This document shows positions 23,795-36,300 of a DNA stretch of 64,000 bases, piece by piece (position 1 is the stretch's first letter; the number at the start of each line of letters is the position of its first letter). A model generated the notes under the pieces. It did no database searches and was not told the DNA's origin. It saw only the letters and a list, made by a program, of their open reading frames with translations. Source of the DNA: Campylorhamphus procurvoides (taxonomy: Eukaryota; Chordata; Aves; Passeriformes; Dendrocolaptidae); NCBI GenBank assembly GCA_013396655.1, contig WBMV01000153.1:188119-252118 (forward strand), given 5' to 3'. The position numbers and the translations under genes were made by a program.

Positions 23795-26700
23795 ACCCCA
23801 AAAGTAAAATAAAAATCTATGGACAAGGGAGTGATTGTGACCCTCTCTGTGAATGGGACTATGGCATGTGTTGCTGTGTGAGTCATTTGAATCTTAGAAA
23901 AATAACAAAAGTCAACGATGAAGAAATTCATAGGAGAGCAACTTTTTCAGTTACGTAAATAACAAACAGAAACATGTTTATAACAGCGCTGAGGAAGGTT
24001 TTGGCCAGACTTTTAAACAAGAACAGTTTTTCAAGGATTTGAACCTCCTGGGCTGCCTCTACTGAAGCCCCGAGGACAGCTCCCCTCCCCAACTCCCTGC
24101 AAAAAACAAAAACCCCAGCCCAAATGTTGCCTTCCAGCCTTGCAGAAGTGCTAAGGTGGGGTTTGGTAAGGAACTGGTCGCTTATTCACAGATACAGTAA
24201 GGATTTCCTTTGCAATCAGTGCTGGGCAGGGCAGATTTGCAGAGGCAAGGAAGAATGTGATTCAGTGAAAACACCAGTTTTGGAGTAATTTATTTTCTAT
24301 TTCTGATCATAAACAATTTGTTTAACCATAATAATGTGGGCAGCAGTTAAAAGTCCCGAGTGCCTTTCCTTATATGCCAGGGAAAATCCTGTCCTGCTGC
24401 CCCTGGTCATGGGCCTTGAATGGAGATACAAACTGAGGGAAAGCTGGAACTGGAGGAGTAGCCGGGAAAGCTTAATTTCCGTAAGAAATGAGGCTAAAAA
24501 TACATTTTAATGCATCGCTAATAGTGATGTATTGGTGAGAGCAAGTTTAATGAAAAGCTGTCTTGTGCAGTTAGGGGATAACGTTGTTGTGTAATTGAGC
24601 ACTGAAAGCAGCCTTGGGATTTGTTGCAGCAAATACCAGAGAACTGGCAGGATAAAGAAGAGGTCGCAGAGTGGTGGAGAAGCTTTTGCAAACAGATTTG
24701 AAACAGAAACAATATCCATGAACGCTCCTAATGACAAGATGATGGGGTGTGAGTGGTGTCTGTGCTAACACTGAGCCACTGCTGTTAAAGGTACTGAAAG
24801 AGAACATGTTTTCAGGAGGTAGGGAAAGTTTTGTAAAGCCTGCTCAACCAATTCAACAACAAAACACATGGGAGAATATGGAGGAGGGATAATAAATACA
24901 TTGGAAGTGGAGTGCAGGGCAGACTGCCTTTGTCTGATGCGCTGTCAGCGCAGCCCTTGCTGTCTGGACGTTGCTGTCTTAGCTTTGGATGCTGTGTTTT
25001 ACAGTCTGCAGACATTGACATTATATTCTTCCCTTGTTCAGAGTTTTAAAAAAACCTGGGACTCAAGGCAGAGGAGAAGGCACAGCCTGAGCAGGCCAAT
25101 AGTTCCTCGTGTTGTCAGATCTGCCCTTGTTCTGCTCAGGGGAAGTACCTGATGGGCGCTGTGCCTGGTGAAGCCAAGGGGGTTCCTTTCAGTACTGAGC
25201 TAATTTTCTTAAGAGGGGCAGGAAAATTAAATTTATCAACTTCGATGTACCCTGCTTGCCTTTATGACTTTATGATAGTAATTATTTAAAGGACATTCAG
25301 TTTCTCTCAGAAATTGGTTTACATTTTACACCATAAGAGTGTCAGTAGACTCTCAAATGTTTCTTGTCTTCATTTCTGGTGTGCTGTGTGGCAGCAGCGC
25401 TCCTCTGCCTCTGTCATCCCCACCAGTGGGGGTGCTCGTAGGCAGAAGCCAATTACAGAGTTACCACTTCTGAATGCTGCTGTCTAAAAAAAATAACCTT
25501 TATTGCTGTGAGCATTGGTCATATTTAATGCACGTACTTACTGCCAAGAGATTTAACCACGGTTAAATGGGAATGACACCTGTCTGCTTTAAGAAAGGTT
25601 TTAGCATAAAATGTTCCAAATCCAGTGACAATGTATAATGTTCTGTATGCTAAATGGGTATATAGTGTAGTCATTTGTCTTAATTATAGTCAGTCATTTT
25701 CTCCTTGCAAGTCAAATGTTAAGAGAATTTGCTTTTTAATTTTTATGCTGTTCAGATTCCTTTTAGTATCTAACACATTATATATATATAGTACACAATT
25801 TAAATCAAGCATTACGACTGTTGCACAAATCCTAATAGTTATATTTTCCATTTATGTTAAAACCTTTTTCTTACTACTGAATGTGGTTGTGTTGAGGAGT
25901 ATTTTCTGTTCCGAAAAAGCTCAGATAGTTTTTCAGTTTTCTGAACAAGGCCCATGTTTTGTTGGGCTCAGTTTGCTCTGCTCAGTTCCAGTACCAAGCA
26001 TGGCCCATAAGTGTTGCTGTTCAAACTGAGCAAATTCTGTTCTATCCTTTTTTGTATGTTTTGTGAAGAATAAATGGAATTATGTCAGTACAAAGCAGTG
26101 CATACTTAGACTCTTCTGGGTGGGTGTGTATATTGCGGTTGCCAGACTGTACTGGTACTAATCAATGTAATTAATTTACTTTGTGCAATTTCCTCACCAG
26201 CCCAGGTTCTTGCCTTACTCCTTTTATTTAGGGTTTAGATTCTCTTAGGTGTGTATTTGCTAAGAGAACTTATTGGTAGAAATTCTGGAAGGAGAAAGTC
26301 TCAGATGAGAGTTATGAAAAAAACCTCCTAACTTTGGTTTTGTTGGTGTGGGAGTGGGAAAAATCTGTCTTGGTAGGATTTATCAGTGCTAATTCCATGT
26401 ACACGGTCCTTTGGACGGTAGTATTCGCTGTTTCTGCTATTAAATACTGAGATACAAAGGTTTGGGGAGTTTTATTTGCAGGCCCTAGATGCATTCTCCC
26501 TGCTGACAAATATATTCTGTGATATTGGAGAAAAAACCACCCCATAAATATATTTACAAACACACTTCGTTAGGTACAAACCCTGTGATTTTTCAACATT
26601 TACACACCAAACCAATTCTACATATGATTATATTATTAAAAACTGGAGGAACTGGAATCCACAAGGTCTGAGCATTTATTAAGGCCTTGATGAAATTTGT

Positions 26701-27821
26701 GTTTTGGGAGTTAAAAGTGAATAGTTACTTGATTCTGTTTAACACATCTGCATAGGATAAACAGGATGAAACATTTAGTGAGAATAATGCACAGCAAGAG
26801 GGATGCTGTTCTTCAGCAGAAATTATCAGTCTTTAATTGTAACCATTCTTCAATAATTAGCAAAAAGTCGAAGACCTTTGTCTGTAGTTTTCAGTAAACC
26901 CTTTCATTTTACAAAATCATCCTTAACTAAAAAGCAGAGTAGAAATATAAACAGATTCTCTACTGTCTGCACTTCATTTGTGTCTGTTGGTCTCTGTTAA
27001 TGTCAAAGAGATGTATGTTGTGGTGTTAGTAGGTCTGACATGGATTACTGTCAAATTCATTCCCTTTGTCCTGATTCCCATCCCCTGGGCCAGAGCACTG
27101 ATAGAATTACTGTTCTTTCTCCTTGAAGAAAAGGAGCCTGCAAACTCCTTATTCTGCAGCCTTGTGTATTGTTTCCACAATGTTATTTTCATGCACTTCA
27201 ACTTGATTTAAAATGCAATTTATTTTTTTTCTATTTGTCTTTCACTTCTTTCTCTTAAATAAAAAATGTTACTTGTGAGTTTCATGCATATAATTTCTTT
27301 AAGACTTTCTGCTTTGGATTTGGAGATATTGATTTATCTAAATTTAGGGTTGAAATACAGCATATTTTACATACTATTGTCTTTTAATTGTAGGGAGTGC
27401 TGAGCAATTTTTAGTTCTTACAAAATCAGGTTCTTATTCTTCAAATGTGACCAATTATCTAATAGAATTCTTTGTGGTGTGGGTTTGCATGGATGTGGCA
27501 CTGCAAGTGGTGGCATGCAATCTCCTTTTTCAGGAATATGTACTGTACTTCTGCAGTACCAGCTGACAATAGCTGCCAAAATTCGGTAGAAAATGGAGAG
27601 TATGAAGGTATTTGAAGCAAGAGCTTTAAATCTGGGCACAGATTTGTCAATGGTTATCGATTAAAGTCTGACCACGGTGGGCACCGTCGTGCCTCTTCCC
27701 ACATTTTTAAGCTTCTGGCTGCTCTTGGCTAATATTTCATGTCCAGTCTAGCAGTGTTTTAAAAGCCTAGGCTATTTTTTTACTTTTGGGATTTAATTTT
27801 TAGAACATAAAACCAGAAATC

Positions 27822-27882
27822 CCAGCTGCCCAGGAAAGTGGTGGACTCTCCGTGCCTGGAAGTGTTCAGAGGATGTGCCAGA
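27822..27882 (+). mobile_element. Short CR1 fragment
   Basis: The sequence cagctgcccaggaaagtggtggactctccgtgcctggaagtgttcag fits the CR1 3' region block 'gctgcccagggaagtggtggagtc...ggaggtgttcaa'. Flanking parts are not recognisable. Confidence 0.6.
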
Positions 27883-29332
27883 AGTTTGTGTGGTTTACTG
27901 TCTTTTCTTTCTCCCACCAAATCAGGGAACGGTGTGCTTTTCCCTGGGGAGCTGAGTGGGAATGTGTCACAGCAGCATGGCTGCGGACTGGCAGAGCTCT
28001 GCTCCCTCTCTAGTGCCTCCCAACCAGTTGTTTCGTGCCCTTTACAGCTGCAAGGTATTTTCCAATGTGGAATTCAAAGTACAGTTCTCTAAATATTATA
28101 TTAGAAACTAAAAGCAGCATAAAAATGAAGAAAAGCCTTTAAAATGTAATTGTACCTAGCAATGAACTCCTAGGAGCTGCACAGGACTCCATGTCATGAC
28201 TATTTAATTACAGAAAGTAAAAGGTTGGTACTTGTGATTTCCCAGATGATTGAAGGCATTCAATGCTTTTCAAGTCCATGCCACTTCTCAACTCTCCTCC
28301 CACCTCTATTTGTTCATTCTCCTTTGGTCTTCTTGATGTGTGAGTCAGGGAGAGATGAAAAATAATTATCAAAGCAGAAGAACATGGAATGAACGAATTA
28401 TGTATTTTTAAAAAATATTTTCAGGATTTGAGCTATATTTGGCATTCCTTTAGCTCTCCAGAACAATGGAAGGTTGTGTTATATCTTCAGTTAGCACATA
28501 TGTGCAAATTACACAATGCTAAGAATGTTCCTAAAAAGCACTTACTGATTCAGCTGAAAATGTGTAAAAGAGAGGGAAGCCTTTTAAATCAAACAGCATG
28601 AATTTTTTATGTTTTGGGATCTTTGCTTCTTCTTTCTATTCTTCACCTTTTAGACTTGTGTTAATAGACTCTCTACCAAGATTTGGATTTATTACAAATA
28701 GTTTTTCATGGTAGTGGATTGGGTTTTTCCTCCCTCCTTTGTCCATCACTTGACCCTTCCTTGTGATGATAGTCTGCTTTCTTTGAATGTTTGAGAAGGA
28801 GCTTAGAGAGAGCTGTCTTTGAATGCTCACTGGGGAGGATATGGAAGAATTAGATTAAATTTTGTCCTTGGTTTAAGAAGGATTTAAACTGATGTTTCTC
28901 ATGTCTCAAGGTCCCAGCTTTGAGGCAAACAGCAGATGTGAGCTGGGCGTGCTCTGCCTCACTTGGTATTCTCTGGCATTCTCTTGGTATTCTCACTAGG
29001 CATTAGAAAAAACACAAGGGTAACATGTTTGGCCAAGAAAAGCCCATCCAAACATGCCTCTGAACCCTTGTCAGGACCTTTCCTGGAAAAGGAAATTTGG
29101 AAAAGAGCTTTTGACACTAGGTCCAATTCAGAGTGCTGTTTGTGTGTGTTAGTCTGTGACAGTTCACTCGTTTTTCTGAGTTTTGGGTTGTTTTTTTAAG
29201 TGCTTGACATAATCACTCTGTTGTTCTCATTGGGCTGCGTCTCCTTACATTGGCAGTGGACAACTTTCCCCTTCTTTCCAGTGGGCTGCTCTCCTGCCTT
29301 TTCTCCATATCCAGGTGTACAGTTTGCCTGGC

Positions 29333-29740
29333 TATAGAAAAGAATCACACAATCCCTGAGGTTGGAAAAGCCCTCCCAGCCCATGGAGCCCACCCTGTGC
29401 CTGATGCCCACCTTGTCCCCCAGCCCAGAGCTCTGAGTGCCACGGCCAGTCCTGCCTTGGGCACCTCCAGGGCTGGGCACTCCAAGCCTCCCTGGGCAGC
29501 CCCTGCCAAGGCCTGACCATGCTTTCCAGGAGGAAATTCCTCTTGTTGTCCCCCCTGCCCCTGCCCTGTCCCAGCCTGAGGCCATTCCCTCTCCTCCTGT
29601 CCCTGTGCCCCGGGAGCAGAGCCCGATCTCCCCCAGCTCCCCCTCCCATCAGGGACTTGCAGAGCCAGAAAGTCTCCCCTGAGCCTCCTTTTCTCCAGGC
29701 TGAGCCCCTCCAGCTCCCTCAGCTGCCTCTCACAGGACTT
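29333..29740 (-). mobile_element. CR1 LINE 3' region, reverse orientation
   Basis: Read on the minus strand this carries the CR1 3' order: a block ending in the lead-in to the terminal octamer (plus-strand aatcacacaatccctgaggttggaaaag), then the packed C/T-rich region cctgccttgggcacctccagggc, then ttttctccaggctgagcccctccagctccctcagc. It is a fairly long copy of about 400 bases. Confidence 0.9.
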
Positions 29741-30843
29741 TTTGGTGGCTTTCTGGCTTTTTTCTTCAAAATTCCTTTCAACAGGTCGGTGCTAAGAGTG
29801 GTTTCAATGCTGGACATCTTTTGTCCAGGTCCTCTAGAAAGTCGTCAAATTTAGATTTATCTAAGGTAAAGAACTTGCTTAAGAATCTGATCATGAGTAA
29901 AACTGAAAGTTTTTAATATTAATCATTATGATCTAAAATAAGTATTTAATCACCTCCCATTTCTTTTTTGCAATTATTACCATTTTAGTGAGAGATATTA
30001 ACTCTGGAATGCAAAAGACAGAAAGTGATGATAAATAAAAAAAGGGTGTTTGGGTTGTTCATTTTCCCAAGGGGTCCATAAAAATGATACCACATAAGAA
30101 ATAATAAATGACACCATGTCAATTTGTATTTACATTATCACAAATTGTATTTCCACTGCATAATGGCACATCTTTTAATGACCACTCATCCCTGCTACTG
30201 AACTGTTTTGTCCTGCTCAATTATTTCAGTGTATCCTCTGGTTCCCTTTTATAATTTGTGTGTTTATCTGACAGCTTTAACCTTGATTCTGGAAGTTGCT
30301 GTTTTCAGATTGATTGGTGTGTAAATATCCTGTGGTACTTTCTGCACAAGTGCATTTATTTAGGATAGACCTGTATAAGTAGGGGAGAATAAAATCTGTG
30401 TTAAGGTCATATAATTACAGAATCAGTGGAAGGGTTTAAAAATAGCTTGTCTCAGATGGCATTTGATAAAGGTAATTAAAGCATGAAGAGTAATGATAGA
30501 ACCCTTTTGTTCTGCTGCTCTCCTGTAGTGCTTCAGGCTTAGGATTTTACAAGCAAAACACTGTTTTCTGGCCTGGAAACCTCACTGTGATGCAAACTGC
30601 TCCTCTGTTGCAGAAATGGAAAAACTGTTGTTAGTCTCGTCTAAATGGAGATGTTATTAAAGAAATACACCCTTTGAAAAGGTATTGGCTTGTGAACTCA
30701 GTGTATTTTACCTCCTCCTAGCAGTGCTGCGTTCTTGGAAGACACAGTGCCCAGAGTGAGCCAGCCATTTGTTAATAAAAAGTGACCTTTTATTAGTGCT
30801 CCTGTACATAGTTTTAAATATTAGTGGCAAATACACATCAAGG

Positions 30844-31281
30844 GCCTGTTGAACTGAGCCCAGCACTGGGCCATGGAGGTGATTAAGGGCTTGGAGCATC
30901 CAGTGCCCAAGGACAGGCTGAGAATTGGGATCATTTAGCCTGGAGTAGGCAAGGGAAGGCTAGGCTGGGCTCAGCTTGGCTCAGTCTTATCCTTATGTAC
31001 AAATATCTGGTGCCAGGGCTGGTACGTGGATGAGGCAGACACAGTGTTACCCAGTGACAGGACAAAGGCAGCGGCTTAAACTGAAATACAGGATATTCTG
31101 GTTAATGATCAGAAAAAACTTGTTACTGTGAGTGTTGGGAAATACAGGAAGAGGCAGCTGAATCTCCATCTGTGGAGATGCTCAAGCGCTGCCTGGATGT
31201 GGTCCTGAGCAACCTGCTGTGAGCAGGGGATAGACTGGCTCATCTCCAGAGGTCCCTTCAAACCTCAACAGCTCTGTGACT
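30844..31281 (+). mobile_element. CR1 LINE 3' region
   Basis: The blocks follow the CR1 consensus order: ggccatggaggtgattaaggg, ttgggatcatttagcctgga, cttatgtacaaatatctgg, cccagtgacaggacaaaggcag, ctgaaatacaggatattc, gatgctcaagcgctgcctggatgtggtcctg, and ggtcccttcaaacctcaacagctctgtga. This is one of the longest CR1 3' copies in the window. Confidence 0.93.
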
Positions 31282-31949
31282 GCTTCAGAACTGCAGAACT
31301 GTGACTGCAGAACTTTAAATTGCAGACGAATTTCACTGTTTATTTCTGTGCTGTTAAGAGGGGTTTTTTTAAGCTATGGTGATTATGCCTGAAGTTTTCC
31401 ATGAATTATTACTTCTCAGTGCTTAGAAGAAACCTTGTCTGTGCTTTTTTTGCTTATTCATGCAGGCGAATTTATCTTTTCAGGGATGAGCTGCAAGCTT
31501 CACAAAGGATGTGTTTTATCCAGTTTGGCAGTCTGAGCATATAATTGAAACAAAATCATTTATAGAGTCATGTATGAGAAACTACAATTCTGTAGCTGCC
31601 TAGAAAGAGAGAATTAATGTTTCTGTTCAGCTGGCTCTGCTGCTGGGGCGAATTCCCATGTGAAGCAAAAGTGGATATTTAAAGTGTCAAGAGTGTGCAA
31701 GTTAACAGTATGTGGGTTAGAGTACATTAGAGATTACCTCGTCAGAAAGATTACCTTGTAAAAAGTAAATGTGAATATTTGCTATCTCCTCCTACTGACT
31801 TGCTCTGTAGATACTGAAGTGACTGCTACTCACTTTGCTCCCAAACTAATCTCTGTGTGGAGGCAGGCTTGGTGTGTGCTCACACAATGGAAGTGGGAAA
31901 GCTTTGGAAGATCTTGGCTGCTGGCAGGGAGAAAATATTGATCCCCAGC

Positions 31950-32166
31950 TGCCTTCCTTCAGAACCCTCTGGCAAGGGCCTGGCACAGGATGCCCAGAGA
32001 AGCTGTGGCTGCCCCATCCCTGGAAGTGTCCAAGGTGAGGCTGGATGGGGCTTGGAGCACCCTGGGCTAGTGGAAGGTGTCCCTGCCCATGGCAGGGGAT
32101 TGGAATGGCATCATCTTCCTGGTCCCCTTCCAACACAAACCAGTCTGTGATTCTATGGTTCTGTGG
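31950..32166 (+). mobile_element. CR1 LINE 3' end
   Basis: It contains gcccagagaagctgtggctgcccc, tccaaggtgaggctggatgg, cctgcccatggcagggg and a terminal ctgtgattctatggttctgtgg. The terminal octamer array is intact, so this is a fairly young insertion. Confidence 0.93.
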
Positions 32167-32689
32167 ATCAGAGAGCTGAGCTGGGACATGTTCTCACCCC
32201 AGCAAGTGACTTTGAGCCACTTAGTAGCATGATTTCCAAATGGGATCTTCATTTATCCATTTCTTGTTCCCTTCTCCAAGTCTTCTTCTTAGAGAGCCCT
32301 AATCCTTACAACAAAGTTCCTAAATAGATACAGAGACTGGGCAAACTATTTAAAAAGCAGGTTGGAGCAATGCTGGAAACATTTCTGTCAAGGCAATAAA
32401 ATTACTCAGCTCTTCAAAGATCTTGATACAGTAAATAAAAGATTATTACTTGATCTTATTTTTTTCTAACTGAAAAAGCTTTGGGCAGTTATAGTTTATT
32501 TCAAAGCAGTTTTTAATCAAAATGATATAAAATTAAAATTTCCTGTATTAAAGAAAATACCAGTGTACCAATACAAACAACCCATGTCCTGACTGCAGAA
32601 ACAAAGTTGCTTAAACAGCTTTGAGATTTTGTAAGTATAGAATGTAGAGAATCGTAGAAAAATGTCTCCCTCCTGACTGGCCACAATTA

Positions 32690-32925
32690 GGCTGCACTTT
32701 GGCCTTCTCTTTCTCCAGTTAGACCAGGCAGCCCTGGCCTTTCCTCATGTCACAGGCTTCAGCCTCCAGCCATCCTGGTGGATCTCGGCTGCTCCCTCTC
32801 CACGCTGGAGTTACAGCAGCGATGGAGCTGACCCAGGGCACGCGCTGTTCCACAGGCCCTATCCAGGGGCTGAGCACAGACCAGGGAGCAGTGCCGAGAT
32901 CTGCACTGCAACATGGATACAGGAA
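32690..32925 (-). mobile_element. Diverged CR1 fragment, reverse orientation
   Basis: The plus-strand text ttctccagttagaccaggcagccctggcctttcctcatgtcacaggcttcagcc, then atcctggtgg..., is a worn reverse complement of the CR1 block around 'aggaaaggctg...agcctggagaa'. The 3' octamer is not seen. Confidence 0.6.
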
Positions 32926-33205
32926 CAGGCAGGGAAAGAAGAGATCCATGTCCAGAGCGTCAGGAATACTGGACAACCAAACGTACGATATGACAGAGGT
33001 ACTCAGAACCACATTGTTTAAAAAAATTAAGCAACATGTGCATTCTCAGTCTATTGATCACAATTCTACAGGGATAGATTTATGAATATAAATAATCTAT
33101 TGCTGTGTATTATGTAAATTCTGAATAAGGATGTGAAAATCTTTACGCAGGGGTTGCTTTTATTTGAGGACAGTGTGTCCATGTGACTAAATCAAATTCA
33201 AATAT

Positions 33206-33342
33206 CACAGAACCGTGGGATGGTTTGTGTTGGAAGGGCCCTTGGAGCTCATCTCATTCCACACCCTGCCAGGGGCAGGGACACCTTCCACTGTCCCAGG
33301 TTGCTCCAAGCCCCGTCCAACCTGGCCTTGAACACTTCCAAT
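33206..33342 (-). mobile_element. CR1 LINE 3' end, reverse orientation
   Basis: The plus strand reads cacagaaccgtgggatggtttgtgttggaagggccc, then gggcagggacaccttccact and ccaggttgctccaagccccgtcc. This is the CR1 3' end in reverse, about 135 bases, 5'-truncated. Confidence 0.92.
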
Positions 33343-36300
33343 ATCACATCTTGTTCCCAAATTAGCAACACCATTTGTCAGTGCCAGACAATAACTCTGT
33401 AGTCACCTCAGTCTGTTCTGCAGTGAAAGGGGGTGTTTCTCTGCCACAGCGGTCGTGTATGCCCACACAGGTCACGCTGTTCCACAGGGTGGGCATTGCA
33501 TGACACGTGTTGAACTGAAGACATACCAACAGCACGAAGGTTTGCTTCCAAAATTCTGAGCCATCTGGATTACTCTGGGAGAGAAAAGATGCTTTTTTGT
33601 CATTCTTCCGTGTTGAAACAGCAGTCTGCCCTGGTGTGTGTGAGCTGGTGTGGGGGCTGGAGAGGAGAGGGCAAGCCCCAGGCTCTCACCTTGCTCCAGA
33701 TTCCTGGTGCTGACTCACCCACAACATTAGATTTGGCTCCCCAGCTGGATTATTTTTGGCTGCTGCAGTTGATATTTGAGATTTATTTTTGCCTATTATA
33801 ATTTCTATGAAAACTAAAAGCAAGGACGGTGTCATGTGTGGAGCAGTGTGTGAAGGCCACAGTGCGGGAAGCGCCTGCAGACGCTGCACGGAGCTGTTAA
33901 TTCTTCCTTCTGCAGAGTCCCTCAGCCTTCCGCCGCTCCTTTGCAGTAATGAGCATGAAGGCAGCAGTTAATTGCAGCGGGCCCAGTTGTGCTGCTGCCC
34001 TCGTGATGCGTGCCTGGCAGTGTGGCCCTGCAGGCCTGGCACAGGGTCCAGCCGTGCCGGCAGCGCCGGCAGCACGGGGATGGCGTAGCAGATGGGAGCA
34101 GCACTATTTATAGCTCAGGACGAGCTGCCCAGAGAGTCTGCCAGGATTGTTTGCAGCTATTATGGCACTGGGGAGGCAATTTCAGACGGGGGAAAAGAAG
34201 CAAAGTCAGAATTTGCATTCCTCAGCAGCCGTCCTGGAAATGCCAAAGGTTCACTTAGTATCGGTTTGTCCATTGATTTTTCTGTCCAGTATTGATAGTT
34301 TTCTGTGCATTGGAGGCTGCTTTTTGCCTCTTGATCTCTGCCCTGTCTGTGCCAGTCACCCCAAAAGCTCCCAGACCCAGCCTGCCTCCAGCTTTGTGGT
34401 CCTGGCTGAGCTGGAAGAATTTATTGTGCTGTGGAAGTTTTGCTGCCGTGGCAACTGAGGCACACGGAATTTTAATTGCAAGGCACAATATATGTTGATG
34501 AAAATAATTAATAAGAATGCTAACAGGGTGTTTTTATTATATTAGTGGTATCTTTTGTGCTGTGCTCCTCACTCTTGTTGGTTTGCACAACAGGAATTCA
34601 GTGAGGCAGGGGGGTTTAAAATTACATTTATAATTTTATCATTTTGCTGGTTTCATCATGAAGTTTGGGAGTTTGGTTTATTCTTTGTTTAAAATCATAT
34701 CGGATGAAACATAGGGGTTTTTAGCGTTTAACCCAAGTGTGTATGGTTGATTTAGGGTTTGATGAGCAAACAGCATATCTAGAATGAAATGCCTACCAAA
34801 GCAGTGGCACTTGTGCAGTCAGCTGCCTGCAATCTGCAGATCCAGGTGCCTGAGCCTGTGAGGAAGAAGGGTAAGGAGTGATTATCTGAAGTTTTGTATT
34901 ATCCAGGGAAACTTCCCCTCCCTTCCAGCCATGTGGGTGCTGTGCGGGTGCTGAGCCAGAGCCTGCCAGTGCTGCCCTGGGGGCCTGGAGCAGCAGGGCC
35001 TTGTTTCCAGGGTCTGGCACAGGGCTGTCAATAACTGGAAATGGAGGTGGAATGCGCTGTGCCTCATCTGTGCTGGGGCTGAACTGACTTGCTGCATCTC
35101 ATTGACAGCCACAGCCTCTATGCTTTTCATATTGATTATTTCTTTTGACTGTGAGCCACGCACTGATTCTGCCTTCTTGTGAGTAGTTAATGTTGTTTGT
35201 TATGGAGTATTTAAGATTTCTGTTTTGAAAGGAATTACAGACAACCTGATAAAAATACAGGCTTTTTTGTTTTGAATTGAATGCAGCACTGACGTGGTGG
35301 TGTAGGTGGAGTAAGTGTGTTTAGTTATTCCACATGTTTTCCTCGTTTCTCTCTGACCCTCAAGCATGAAGATTTTAATGCTGTAGCTGCCAGCAAAGTG
35401 AAATGTCATCTAAGTCATTACCATCATTTTTCCCATGTACATGCAATATATGAATTTAAATGCTAATGAGGGGATTTTTTTAAAGTGTGCTGCCTTGTAA
35501 AGTTTGTTTTAAAAATAACAAAACTGAATGAGTCTTCTTCCTTTAAAAATTAATATTGTGTGGCAGTCATGTTCAATCGTATCTCGGTATTTCATTGCTT
35601 GCTCCAGACTTTCTCAGGTGTTCACAAAATACTACCTCTGTTATATTACATTGTGCATTTATTGTGCTGGCTAAATGATTTTATGGCTGTGCGATAGCTT
35701 TCAAATGGATGGGAAAACAAAAATACATTCTGCTCATTAAAGAGTTGTGTATCAAGTTCAACTTCATTAGTTTTGATTAGTACTGAGTCGGTGCCATCTG
35801 TGCTGTCAGTGTTGTATGTCTTTCACAGGAGAGATGAGAGACTGGAAATCCAGTTCTCTCCTGGTGCATTTGCCCTCTTACTTGGTGTGGTTTTGTACAA
35901 AATTAACTTGGCTGGATTCCATTTCTTTGTAGCTGAGCGTTTTATTTTTGGCCTCAGTTACCTGGCAGGGGAGTCTCAGGGCCAAGTTCTGATCTTCTGT
36001 GCCTGACTGGTTGCCATGTAAATTTTATTTTTTAAAGCTTCAAGTGTGTTGGTTTCAATGCAATTTGAAAGAAATACCGCAGTATGTTATTGCTACATAT
36101 AGATATGCATTAGAACTATTGCTGGCTGAGAAAGTACTGAAATACATTAAAAACTAGTTAAAGAAGGAAAATAAAACAATTTTGCTAGAGATGTGGATAA
36201 CTTTAACTAATGTTATGGGGAGTGCTGGGGGAAAGTAGAAGGCACTTAAATCTCCAAGAGTTGTTAATGAGCTACCAAGAGTCAGGCAAACCCGATCTCT

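Larger units (their letters stand above)
22758..29332 (+). other. Intronic sequence, no gene recognised
   Basis: This is presumed RABGAP1L intron. It is AT-rich, with one short CR1 scrap near 27.8 kb and an imperfect direct repeat near 23.7 kb. No supported gene is present. Confidence 0.55.
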
